Made by a program: the position numbers and the translations under genes
NCBI GenBank assembly: GCA_021234155.1
Contig: JAJEKV010000196.1
Span: 62,001-126,000 of the forward strand
Origin: Isoetes taiwanensis
Lineage: Eukaryota > Streptophyta > Lycopodiopsida > Isoetales > Isoetaceae
Direction of reading: 5' to 3'
DNA: 64,000 nt
Shown: positions 33,501 through 43,944 of the stretch, piece after piece
Layout: each line of letters opens with the position of its first letter
How positions within the stretch are numbered: position 1 is the first letter of the stretch
The notes under the pieces: model-generated
The model's database searches: none
Told to the model about the DNA's origin: nothing
What the model saw: the letters and a program-made list of their open reading frames with translations, nothing else

Positions 33501-34029
33501 AGAGATCAAGGTACGACCAATCATGGTGATGGTAAGTTGTTCAATAAATCTCGGCCTTCGGATGCACTCAGATGATCTCGAACATTCAAATTAGGGCTTG
33601 ATCCAAGAATTACGGTATAACATTATAATATAAGATATTATATGTAATTCTTTAAAGGTTACACGTTCCATGTACTTACACAAGCTCGACTCTCCAATAG
33701 ATACAACTACTTACCTAGCTTTATAGGCCTTTAGCCCTTTCAGTCTGTCCTCACCCACCCATGTTAATGGGCTACACCATGGGACGAAATTGCAAAAGAT
33801 GCAAGTTGGCTTATAACAAGAGTCAATCATATCCTCGGCGGGTGAGTGATTTGTGCCAAAGATTCTTTTAAGCAATAAGATGCATGTCGTTTGAAGATAG
33901 GAGCACCTAGAAGTGCTAAAAAATGTCATAATTGTACAATTTGAAATGCCATATGAGCTTGGCGAGTTAGACAACTAGATGCGTGCTGCACCACTCTCAA
34001 GCCAAAGCTTAGGATTGTACTGCTATATG

Positions 34030-34490
34030 TAGTTATATGTAAACATGCTAGTAATTATGTACTGCATGACCGAAGTGTGGTCACTTGGGGTGCAACGATT
34101 TTAGGCTATGCTCAACATGTTGAAATGAAGCTTGATGTAGAGTATTTTGAGGAAATGCAACAGCAAGGCATGGAGTCAAATGCAGTCGTATGTGTGCAAT
34201 AATTGAAAGTATGCTCAATGCCAATTTGGAGCTATAGGACATATGTCAATTTGGAACTAGGCAAACAATGTTTTGAAAACGTTGTGGCATCGGATCCACA
34301 TTCATCTTCATCTTTTTATGCGCTTATGGCAGGAATATATGATGATGAGTGATGCCCACATGAAGGTTGATGTTTCAAAGACAGAGAATCTGATACAAAA
34401 AGCATACGCTCCAAAGAAACCTGGAAAATCATGGATGGAGGTTGACAAGAAGGTGCATGAGTTTGATGTTGTGGACAAGTCCTAGGCACA
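34030..34490 (+). pseudogene. PLS-class PPR protein fragment
   Basis: RSVVTWGATILGYAQHVEMK followed by YFEEMQQQGMESNAV (34070-34187) is a typical plant PPR repeat (VVTWxxxIxGYAQ...F.EMQ..G). About 200 bp later, KKPGKSWMEVDKKVHEFDVV (34411-34475) matches the E-domain consensus of PLS-type organelle RNA-editing PPR proteins. Frames are interrupted between the two. In an intact protein these would localise to plastid or mitochondria. It lies inside element B and is probably captured host sequence. Confidence 0.75.
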
Positions 34491-35785
34491 AACTAAAGAC
34501 AAAGGTGATGAAGATGTCTACAGTGTATTGAAGAATTTTCATAAGCGGGAAGGAGCAAATAAATAAGAAAAAAATAGTTTGGTGAATCACAAATCTCTGA
34601 ATATTGAGAGGTAGAAGCATGATTGAACCAGGTGAATATATATATGTCTCAATTAGCCTTAATGACAAGGTACAACTGGAGTTAAAGAACCATGGCAATA
34701 ATGGGAAGTACAACTTCAACAACGAAAGAGAAGTTTACCCTTAGAATTAGAAACACAATTGTCCTTGAGATTAATGTTTAACTTTTTAGACTACAAATAC
34801 AAGCCCTTATAAGGACAAAGAACCATTCCAAAAAGCATAAGCTCTTTCTAAAGTTGAACTCGTTTTCTCCCATAATAAGAGCCCAAGCGCCAAGGGACGA
34901 GGTACACAATCACCCCTTCCCCAAGCCTGCGTTGCCGCTAGTTTTTTATTATTTATTATTATTTAGCAGGCTTGCCTAACCTGCACAACAAGATTTCCTC
35001 GCTTCTTAGCTTATCCAAGCCACCTCAGCTCAAATCAATTTTAGCCGTGAGATCTTCTATTTTCTAATCTAACGGTTCAGAAAATGAGAAATTATCTCGA
35101 AATTCCTTCTTCTTCTTTCTTTCGTCCTTCACTCTTTCTTCTATTTCTTCGTTTCGTAGTAGAAAGGGTTGTCTTCCCTATCCTTCAACCCATCCCGAAC
35201 TTCCTGATAGCCTGCCGTTAGTTTTTCCCACTTATCCCGGCACTGTTGCGCATCCCTGCTTATCATTTCCTTCTGCAGAGCCTCAGCAATCCACCGGTGA
35301 AGCTAGGCCCTCCGCGCATGTTTTCCTGCTTATTTCAGTTTTTTCTTTCTGACGTTTAGGCAGATTAGCTTATTCTAAGCGGGGTCGCACCGAGCTGTCT
35401 TCACAATCTCCGGAAATATGAATACTGATATCCAAAATGCAATCTTCAGTTATGGCAATAGCTTGAAATAGTTTCGGCATAGGATTGACTGTTCGCTCTG
35501 AGCTATGGCTTTCATTTAATCTTTGTTGGTTACTATAGTAGTGGAGCCGTGAGACCTGAGACCGTACCGATGACGACTGGCAAGGTGAGTGACCATATGG
35601 TTTTTAGGGGTTTAGCAATGCGTTGCCTGTTTTTGATGGTTTTTACCAATTTTGAATTTCGTAATCCCTGCCCCAGAAAGCAAGAAGGTGAAGAGAGCTT
35701 CAGTCTGTGGTTCTTATTTCCTCTGTTTTCTCTTCCCCGTTTCATCCGACCCTCCCCTTTTGTACACGAGAGAAGAAAGTAGCAA

Positions 35786-36800
35786 TTGTTATCTCTGTAT
35801 TGTCCATGGTACCAATCAAATGTGGTGTCGATAGCTAACAGAGGTACGTCAATCACCAATGCGGACTTTATGGTCTTTCAGAAAGATGGGAACGTAGTTT
35901 TAAAAACAGAGGGATCAAGTCTCTGGGCAGCAAACACTACTACACTGGCAGGCTCTTCAACTTTAGAATTATGGCAACCTGGTTGTGCTCAATAAATATT
36001 AACCAGAGCGTGCAAAGTTTTTACTATCCTGTAGACCACTTTGTTGCCAGGGCAGAAATTTAGTTCTAGAATGAGTTTAGTAAGTAAAGCTTCAATCCAA
36101 TTATAGTGAAGGCCTCTACAATTTGAAGATATTTAATGGGTCACTCGTGTTGTTTGCTAAGTGGGAGAACTTCAGCCTTATTGGAGTTTGACAAATGATT
36201 CTCGTGCCATTTTAACCAAGTTTAGAAAGTTTCTTATGCTAGTGTGCAGAATAATTCAATAGGCTTGTTTTGTAGTGATTCTTCCTTGTTTTCACAGATC
36301 CTTTTCTCTACATATGCAACCGATCGTATTCTTGTGTTGGATTCAAATGGTGAGTTTTCATCACCGGCTTTTTATTCCGGCATCTCGACTGATGATTTCA
36401 GTGCCCCTAAAGATACTTCCTCTTCCTTTGACTTGTGGCACTTACAGGATATGTTCAAACCAGGATCAATGCAGTTGCCAAGCTCGCCTTCTGCCAATGA
36501 CAGAGAAAATGAAGCAGATAAATGCAATCCTTCTTTTCCTGCCTGTAACACTGCAGTATAAATGTTTGCTTTTTGTGCTTAGATGACACCACTCCAGTTA
36601 GGCATTTCTGAATGTCATGACAGATGCTTGAAGGACTATTCATGTAGAGGTGGCTTTTCTATTCTATTCCATCTGTCCTGCCAACAAGGGTACCTAATTC
36701 ATCTAGGAGAAGTGAAATTTACAGAAAGCTTGGTTCTTATTGAAGACTTCCAATACCAAGTTGAAATTAAAAATAGGTACTTTACATGCTTTCATACATG
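35786..36800 (+). pseudogene. G-type lectin S-receptor-like kinase, extracellular fragment
   Basis: Three domains appear in the family order. The B-lectin part has IANRGTSITNADFMVFQKDG and NVVLKTEGSSLWAANTTT (35830-35960). The S-locus glycoprotein part has YATDRILVLDSNGEFSSPAF and SFDLWHLQDMF (36312-36460). The PAN-like part has ISECHDRCLKDYSCRG (36604-36650). No transmembrane or kinase domain is found downstream. Family members are plasma-membrane receptors for self-recognition or microbial signals. Stops and frame changes between the parts show it is a relic. It lies wholly inside element C. Confidence 0.8.
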
Positions 36801-38720
36801 CTTTAGAATATAAATCTATGCATGAGAATTTATGGCTGAGGAGATAATCAGTGAAACAGGGGTTGGAAGTAGAGGATCATTCGATCACCCTTGGGGGCAA
36901 GCAGTTGGAAACTTGCAGTTACAGATTTAGAACTACTTGTTTCAAACAAAATGAGTTTTGATTTCATACTTCAGCTCCTCAACAATTGCTATAAAGGAAC
37001 TTAATTTGTTACAAGAGCTAACAATGAAGGAGATAGACTCATTGATTGGGTCCTTTCTAGATGCCGTTGCCAAAAATAACACTTCAAAGCATGGTGCGCT
37101 CCCAAACTTAGCTATGTAAACTACAGCTATTTGGATTTATGGTGTTATGAAATGGCTGCTACCGCTTTTCTGCAGTTCAAGTAGGTTTTTGATGTGTCTA
37201 TGAGAGATAGAGGTTGTAATTGTTGCCTTTACTTCATGGGCAGACCACAATTCCACTTTACAATGTGCTCTGCTCAATGCTTGAGCAAAGAATGACGTTA
37301 TGGCCTTGCACATTTTCCAGCCGTCCTTTTTGCTTCAACATTCAGGTGCAGAGGTGCGATATATGTTGCTTGGCTTGATGAAATTTTTAGCATATGAACA
37401 TATGTTGAAATTGTAACTTATGAATACATAAGAAGAAAAGCTTATCCGCTTGATTATTGCGGCAATCATGATAGTATAAAATATATTCATTTATTTTTTA
37501 TTTTCTGTAAGGTTTCAAGGGCATCTCGAGGCTCAAGGGACAATGCCTAGATGTTCTATTTTCCTGGATTTTAGATTGACACTGCTTTTAGGTCCTCCAA
37601 ATCCAGGCAAGATCAACTCATGTCTAGCACTTGTAGGCAAGTTGGATCAGGAAGGAAGGCATGAAGGCAACTAAGTTGCCCTGAACTCACTTTGTTTCTA
37701 TGGTATTGTCGTTCAAAGGCTAGAAATTTTTTTCTAAACATCCTTTATGCATTACTTGTTTATGCTTTGGTTGGTACAATATTTAACAAAATGGATGCCC
37801 CTAGATTGCTATTGTTTTTCTGCATGTTCAAGTGCTGGTCTTAGGACGAATTATCTGCGTTGATGTCCATGGGCTAAATTGCAAATATTGGCAAGTACAG
37901 TAGCTAGTAGCTGTTCGTGTTTTTCTTTGGCTGACTGAAAAAAATAGACAGGTTTCCAGAATACGGAAGAGGAACAATCACGACTGTGGTGCTGCCTTAC
38001 TTTGAATTTTGGAGTAGCTTTTGTGCTTACATTGCTAAGTAATGGAGTAAAGATTTGAAAGCAGCAGAAGTGGCACTAAGATTAGCATTGGAAAAAGGAT
38101 TCCAAAGGAAAAATAATGAAGACACGAGTATTCAACATCTAACACCAACCCAATTATAAAAAACACCGGCAAACAACAAATCTTAAATTATGGCTTTGAC
38201 AAGTTCTTTTACAGCTTTTATTTCTTTGATCATGGTTGTAGTGACATGAAATGAGTGCCATCTTGATTTCATTTTTACTATTTTCCTTGCCCCATGCCTC
38301 TTTTACCTTTGGAAAAGTCAAAAAAAGTATACTAGTCATTTTTGTTAGAGGGTGTGATTCGCTAAATGTAAATAAAGCAAATTGACGTGTTCCAGAAATA
38401 TCCATACCATCATATTCAGGTCCAAACTTTACAATGGCACATTCATGTTAGTACATTATGTTATACTAAGGTGACAAAGAGGGAAGGCATCCATTCGCTA
38501 TGATCCATACATCATGTAAAACTTCTACTTATTGTAGTTTAACAAGCATATCTTAGGTCCCATAATTGATGTGCATGCGTGTTCTTTTAGTATCAACTTC
38601 CAGATATTGGAGATTGTATACGAGGACGCTTGTATGATAAAAGAGACCTTCATTTGGTAGCAAATTATTTCCACATTTCCCACATTTCCCACATTTGGAA
38701 GCTCTACCCTACCCTTACCC
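36801..38720. other. Remainder of element C, no gene seen
   Basis: AT-rich sequence with only short frames. A minus-strand frame at 38525-39010 runs across the element end and shows no recognisable family. Confidence 0.3.
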
Positions 38721-38740
38721 CAAGCCTGCGTTTTTGCTAG

Positions 38741-40049
38741 TTTTTTGTTTCTTTTCTCTCCATTCTTTTTCCTTTGAGAGAATATACTATGTTTGTAAGA
38801 GATGAATGATGATGAATTTGAGTGACATGGTGCCAACTTTATTGATGCCTTTTGGAAAGGACGCATGGGACCAACAATGACAAGGATTTGAGGTAGGATT
38901 GTGTATGTTTGGATGTAAAATGAAATGGATGTCTTGGGCAAGTTTGGAACAAGGAATCTGTCTAGAACAAGGTGAAAACAACTTGAATGTAAAACAGAGT
39001 GTGCTAACATGAGCTACTCACATGCTAGGGGTCTTTTAAACTTCACTTGGGGGGTCTTCAACTTTGACTTGGTCTTCTCCTTGACTTGATCTTCAACTTG
39101 AGTCCAAACCTTGTATAGAAATGATCCTTCTTGCTCAAAATCCTAGATGCTCACCTGGGTCTTCAAATCTCTCTCCTTCTTTTGTCTAGCATATCTGCAA
39201 GATGATTCAATGTTAGCCATATCTTCATTTGCCATAGCATCCCTTCCTACTTAAATCCTTGTTGCATATTATAAAGACTACACTATTGAATTTTCTGCGC
39301 AATCCTTGAACTCCAAAGAATGCTATTATAGTGCAATGCCATAAGCTACTCACGTGCAATGCCCCACACAAAGTAATTATGCTAGCAATAGCCTTCATAC
39401 GCAAAGCAATATAGCGCTCCAACAAGAAATTATTAGGTTGTCGTAGACAACGTAGTCTCTGCTACTTCCATTAACTCTTGACGTCAAAGAAGCATTCAAA
39501 TTTTTTATAGCATATAGACTATAATATGTTGTTGAGGTTTGTAACTCGCTATCGATTCATTCAAGAAGCTGCTTTATTTCTTTATAATGGACCTCTAATC
39601 CTCTATATGTAAGTCGGCATCTTCTTGTTGTTCTATCTATGTTTTGCTATACCACAACCCGCTACATGTACTAGCTTCACCACATATGTAAGTGAGCATT
39701 TTCTTGTTGTTCCGTCCAATTTTTTTCTATATCACAATGTGCTCAAATGCATCATATACACTCTATGATATGCAATCATATATACGTCATATGCACTCTA
39801 TAAAGCTATTTCTTCAACTGATGCCACTTATTACTTTGTCTATGGTGGCTGTTTCTGCTACATATATCTCCAACGTATTAGTTGATGGTCAATAGGTATT
39901 TTCTTTCTTTTCTCCTCAGGAAATAAAGACAACAGAAAGATTGGGTGGCATTTCGTAGCTGCTTGGCATTTGATAGCTGCTTAGAAGACATATCAAAGGA
40001 AAGACACTATTCTTTTTAAATCTTAACACTATTCTTTTTAAATCTTCTT
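38741..40049. other. Stretch after element C, no gene seen
   Basis: Begins with the T-rich half of the presumed target site. No coding motif recognised. A repeated pair of words, ACTCACATGC / CTACTCACGTGC, and short frames only. Confidence 0.3.
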
Positions 40050-40226
40050 TATCACGAGGTTTTTTAATCCAGGCAGTAATCCGTCTGCTACTCTCTCTTT
40101 CATTGGGTCCCATAGGCCGATTGGTCTCCGTGCGTGGACGGTAAAACAAATTCGATTCAATTCTATTCTATTCTATTCTATTCTATTCTATTCTATTCTA
40201 TTCTATTCTATTCTATTCTATTCTAT
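40050..40226 (+). repeat. LINE/SINE 3' tail with (TTCTA)13
   Basis: TTTTTTAATCCAGGCAG is followed by GGGTCCCATAGGCC and then a pure TTCTA pentanucleotide run (40161-40225). The body matches 5345-5480 in reverse complement and, more weakly, the LINE 3' end near 6280-6440. The microsatellite is therefore best read as the tail of a retroposed element rather than an independent repeat. Confidence 0.65.
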
Positions 40227-40229
40227 TAT

Positions 40230-41590
40230 TATTTCTAAGCAAAAGTTTCTAAAGCTAAAACATCAATGCCCACACCAACATTACGGCTAGTCTATCACAA
40301 GGAAAAATTATTTATGGATCAACTCATTGGTCTAGATTTCTTCAAATTCTTTCAGAAAACGGTAAGAATGACCGCTATTGGGCTTTTGGTCAGCAGCTAT
40401 TACCGTCTGGTAAAGGGCAGCTTAAAACGCGATGGGCTGAGGAAATGAATGGGATTGTATGGAAATAGCAATGCCGTGCAAGAAAAAAAAGATTGAAAGA
40501 GGGGAATATGGCTCAATTCATGGGAATTCACAATAAAGCAAGATCAAAGAAGAGGGAAAGAAGAAAGATACAACAAGATGAGGTATTGGAAAAGGAAGAA
40601 TAATGCACTCTTTTTCTTGTCACGAGTTGATTTTAAGACTCGATTCTGTTGGGGAAATGGTCACCTGATTTACCAGGATTCTTCACAGAATTCCCCTATT
40701 TGTTGTTTCTAATCTGCGAGAATGCGAAGAAGTTTGTGGCTTTAAACCCCTCTAGTATGAAATCTAGCTCTTATAATGCGCAACTTTACAAAATCTATAG
40801 GGGTAGGGAGACAATCAGATTGCAATTATAACTAGATAATTGGTGAATCATAACACGCATTTGAGGGTCAGGACTACCATAAGCCAAATTTTACAGTAAC
40901 CAAGCACTCCCTGATGGCCTTTACAAGCAAAGGGAATTAAACATGAAGCTCAACAAAAGTCCATAAGTCTTCTTTGCAATAGATCTACAGGATACAATTC
41001 ACAGCAAGCCCAAATATCGATATTCATTGTACTAGAAGACCTCATTGCATTCTCGTCTATATGTTCCTTTCGGTTAGACTTGTTTCTATATGGTTAAACA
41101 TGCTTTAAGAACCTCCATCCTGAATTGTTTAACCTTCGAGTTCGAGGTATTTCTCTATGAAAAGAGTAAACGAAATTAGAAGTTACTATATTGCAATCTT
41201 GACTATTATCTCAAGAATATAAAGAGAGAAAGAACATTTACCTACCTAATAGCGCATCTTGGCCTTTAAATGTAGGGTGTCGAGAGATAGGCGAGGCATC
41301 AGTGACAATTCCTAGGAAGCAAGTTGGTTTTTTTGAGATTTATTGACATGAATGCAGTTAAAAGGAAATAAATGGGAGGAGGAAGTAGGTGCACATGTGA
41401 GGAAACTATTGCCCAGATCAATTGCTCGCTTGCAAGATTTTGTTTCGATGTTGGATTTCTTGCGTAATCCCAATAGTTTCCCCTTTCAATTTCTGCAAAA
41501 AGAGCATCGGATTCAATCTGACCCACATGGCGGTTGAAGCTCCATAGTCCACCCTGCACAATTTTTTGATCACCGCTATTCTGATGTGAG
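40230..41590. other. Stretch without a recognisable gene
   Basis: Small frames at 40266-40448, 40649-40831 and 41299-41559 have no family motifs. AT-rich, probably decayed repeat. Confidence 0.3.
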
Positions 41591-41601
41591 CCAGTCCAAA
41601 G

Positions 41602-41815
41602 CAGGGCTCCAGATTAGAGGGGTTCCTCCCCAGAATTTCCGGTTGAAGTTGTTAAAATCCGGTTTCTTTAATAGATGGCGGCAAAATTTCCGGTCAAAAT
41701 TTAGTAAAATCCTTGTTAAATCCGGTAAATTAGAGGATATTTTCTGAAAAATCCGGTAAGTACCAACAAAGCACGGCATTTTGCCGGTTTAAGCAAAATC
41801 TAATCTGGAGGCCTG
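41602..41815. mobile_element. 214-bp hAT-type MITE with 8-bp TSD GTCCAAAG
   Basis: TIRs CAGGGCTCCAGATTAGA and, inverted at the right, TCTAATCTGGAGGCCTG (16 of 17 paired). GTCCAAAG is duplicated at 41594-41601 and 41816-41823. An 8-bp TSD and CAGGG-type termini fit hAT. The interior is made of repeated AAATCCGGT / TTTCCGGT words. Noncoding. Confidence 0.85.
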
Positions 41816-41826
41816 GTCCAAAGGAC

Positions 41827-42093
41827 TTAGGGCGCATTCCCATTAGGTAGTTAACCCCAACCCATTTTCCGAAGAACCCAGTTCTGGAACAGATTTTGAG
41901 AAGTTGCTGCCTACTTCCTAAAAGCTCAGGGTCAGCCCAGTTTGTCTTCTAGCAGGTAATTTTTTGTCCTGTAGCGTAGATATATTTTGTCTCTAGCACG
42001 ATTTGCCCTCAACCCAGTTACAAGCAATGGGAATGGAGGAGGCTAAAACCCAGTTTTGGAACTGGGTTCTCTCCTAATGGGAATGGGCCCTAA
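41827..42093. mobile_element. 267-bp TIR element adjacent to the hAT MITE
   Basis: TIR TTAGGGCGCATTCCCATTAG at the left is mirrored at the right by CTAATGGGAATGGGCCCTAA. Inside, CCCAGTTCTGGAAC and CCCAGTTTTGGAAC words repeat. A TSD is not clear. It starts three bases after the TSD of the preceding MITE. Confidence 0.7.
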
Positions 42094-42135
42094 CGTAAAC
42101 CGCCGCTAGGTGGAAATTCCTGGATTTTTCCCTGT

Positions 42136-42599
42136 TTGTTTTTTTTAGGAAACCAGGCATTTCAACCATACAGGCGGCGCCGCTTGAACACCGCCAGACG
42201 TTTGTGCGAGCAAATCCATTTGCATTTGTGCGCCAGATCCGGCGAAGCTTCTATAGGAAAAGGAGCAAAAGAATCTTTGCAAGCTGAAGATTCTGCAAGC
42301 TCTAGTGCTATTTGTGCTTTGGCAGGCACAAATCTGCCCTACGAATCCACTCGAAAGGCTTCAGAAACAAAGGATTTGTGATTTTTTTCTGCTAAATCTT
42401 GCCCAGAAAGATGAACGAACTGGTTAAGGGCCCATTCAACATCTCACCTTTCTCTGGGCAGCCTGAGCTTTCGGAAAAGATGCAAATGCAGATTCAGAGG
42501 ATTTTCTGTGTGCAGATTCAGAGGATTTTTATATCTGGCCTCTGCAGCTCGGGCGCTTTCCGAATGCTCGCCATCAAAGACCATAGCCCCGCAGATTAG
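42136..42599 (+). other. Two short frames, unrecognised
   Basis: Frames at 42136-42381 and 42399-42599 are adjacent on one strand. The second holds a perfect 19-bp duplication (CAGATTCAGAGGATTTT-type words at 42490 and 42514), giving QIQRIF twice. No family recognised, and no strong start context. Confidence 0.2.
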
Positions 42600-42802
42600 G
42601 TTATTCTACCCCTTTTTTATTGTTTTTTACTCATTTCTTGCATAAGATTCCTAAGCTTGCAGATTTCATAAGCTTGCAAGATTCCTAAGCTTGATACATT
42701 TCCTGTTTCTTAAGCTTTCTAATGAGAAATCATTGCGACTGCCTTGACGATTTTGCGATGAAGAAACCTACCAAGAATGGAATTTTCACCTTTAAGTGCG
42801 GG

Positions 42803-42886
42803 AACCTACCAGTAGGTGCAGGCCTCTGGCAGGGAACCGGCAGGCGGCACCGATTCATCCCAGAAACTTGCACCTACCGGCAGGTT
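42803..42886. repeat. Small foldback
   Basis: AACCTACCAGTAGGTGCA (42803-42820) and TGCACCTACCGGCAGGTT (42869-42886) pair at 16 of 18 positions. A further GGTTACCAGGTACATAAATCC / CCACCAGGTAAC pair follows. Noncoding. Confidence 0.6.
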
Positions 42887-43444
42887 ACCAGGTACATAAA
42901 TCCTTGCCACCAGGTAACTGTTGAGTAGAAATTGAACACCCGAGTATTAACTTCTACCAATCATACTGTGGGCTCTGTTTTCTTTAGACATTGGAAGAGA
43001 TCCAACTGCACAAAACATATGAAGATAGGCTGGCCATGAGTACAAGCATTGAGACATGACAAGGGTATTCTAGAACAGTCTGAGCAGATAAATCAACATT
43101 GTTGCAGATGTCAAGCGCCCAACACTGGAATTACCACGGCATTCCACGACATTGTAAAATATGCGCAAATTTTGAAACTCAAAGAAAGATTAAGGTCATA
43201 ATTAAATAGGGGATCTTGAAGCCACCGACAAGATGATGATCTGCAAAAAAGCAACAACTGCTTCCTTGGATAATGTAGGACGGAGCCGAAGCAGTCCCCC
43301 TGGATTGAAATGGATGGCAAGCTGCAATGAGTGTCAATTTTCTGGCATATAAAACAAAAACAATGTGAGACAAAGTGACAGATCCTAAATAGAAAAGAAC
43401 AAACAATAAAAATAGCAGAGCCATCGCCCTAGAGGACCAATTTC

Positions 43445-43587
43445 TGACAAAGTCCTATCACTGTTGCCAGAAATCCTCTGAACCAACTCACTGACACCCT
43501 TTCGTAAGACACAGATGTTCTTCATGTCAGTGCAAGCTTCAACGAAACAAGTTCTGTCCCTTGCCGAGTTGTTCTTCTTATACGTAA
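43445..43587 (-). pseudogene. Possible downstream part of the DGQH-motif gene
   Basis: On the minus strand, below the foldback elements, a frame reads RDRTCFVEACTDMKNICVLR then KGVSELVQRISGNSDRTLSE. It looks coding and lies where the gene at 43945-45125 would continue if the 43588-43944 elements were insertions. The exact join could not be established. Confidence 0.35.
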
Positions 43588-43828
43588 ATGCAACTTAGGT
43601 TGCATTCTGCCATATCCGCCAATGGCATTGCGCCATCTGGCGAAGGTTCTCTTCCGGAACCTCTGTGAAACTCAAGAGCACCGGCAGTTCTTGAAATTAC
43701 TTGGATTTACCTCTCATTCTGGCGATTTACCTCTCGTTCCGGCCATCTACCCCCGATTCTGAAGCTTTCTACCCCCGATTCTGAAATTTTTACCCCCGAT
43801 TCAGAGCAGAATGCAACCTAAGTTGCAT
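43588..43828. repeat. Inverted-repeat element with perfect 23-bp arms
   Basis: Arms start ATGCAACTTAGGTTGCATTC (43588-43610) and are mirrored exactly at 43806-43828. Each arm is itself nearly palindromic (ATGCAACTTAGGTTGCAT). The interior contains three tandem TACCCCCGATTCTGAA units (about 43748-43805). It is probably a MITE. Similarity extends a few bases outward on both sides (CTTATA-CGT). Confidence 0.7.
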
Positions 43829-43835
43829 CCACGTT

Positions 43836-43944
43836 ATAAGAATGGCAGTTTACTGCCGATTCCCAGGGAGTCATCCCTGCCTCCGCGCTCCGCGCGTCGG
43901 CAGGGATTCCTCCCTGGGAATCGGCAGTAAACTGCCATTCTTAT
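43836..43944. repeat. 46-bp-arm palindrome with GC loop
   Basis: Left arm 43836-43881 starting ATAAGAATGGCAGTTTACTG pairs with 43899-43944 at 44 of 46 positions; the 17-base loop is TCCGCGCTCCGCGCGTC. The structure interrupts or ends the open frame of the minus-strand gene remnant. It might be an independent foldback insertion or the outer part of the neighbouring inverted-repeat element, since TTCTTATA occurs at both far flanks (43576-43583 and 43938-43945). Confidence 0.8.

Larger units (their letters stand above)
28778..34941 (+). mobile_element. Element B: Helitron-like, 6.2 kb
   Basis: Begins AGCAGGCTTGCCTAACC directly after the ten T residues that follow element A's CTAG. Ends CAAGCCTGCGTTGCCGCTAG (34922-34941) followed by T6. 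GCAGGCTTG and CAAGCCTGC are perfect inverted repeats, and the right end again runs about ten bases further to CTAG. It carries a coding remnant (30.8-31.1 kb), the end of an antisense Helitron (31771), a long pyrimidine tract and a PPR fragment (34.0-34.5 kb). A splice-donor-like AGGGTAAGT follows a pyrimidine-rich leader near 29057, suggesting element-encoded transcripts. Confidence 0.65.
34965..38740 (+). mobile_element. Element C: Helitron-like, 3.8 kb
   Basis: Begins AGCAGGCTTGCCTAACCTGC and ends CAAGCCTGCGTTTTTGCTAG (38721-38740) followed by T6. Terminal design is the same as in B, and the TIR bases are the same. Only a T-rich spacer (34942-34964) separates it from B's CTAG. The first 150 bp share words with A and B (AGCTTATCCAAG, GTGAGATCTTCTATTTT). 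It contains a fragment of an S-domain receptor kinase gene. Confidence 0.65.

Noticed and set aside
32232..33575. Plus-strand open frame of 447 codons
   Set aside because: It lies within the pyrimidine tract. Only Phe, Pro, Ser and Leu-rich text with all three plus-strand frames open, as expected from C/T-only DNA. No domain or codon structure.
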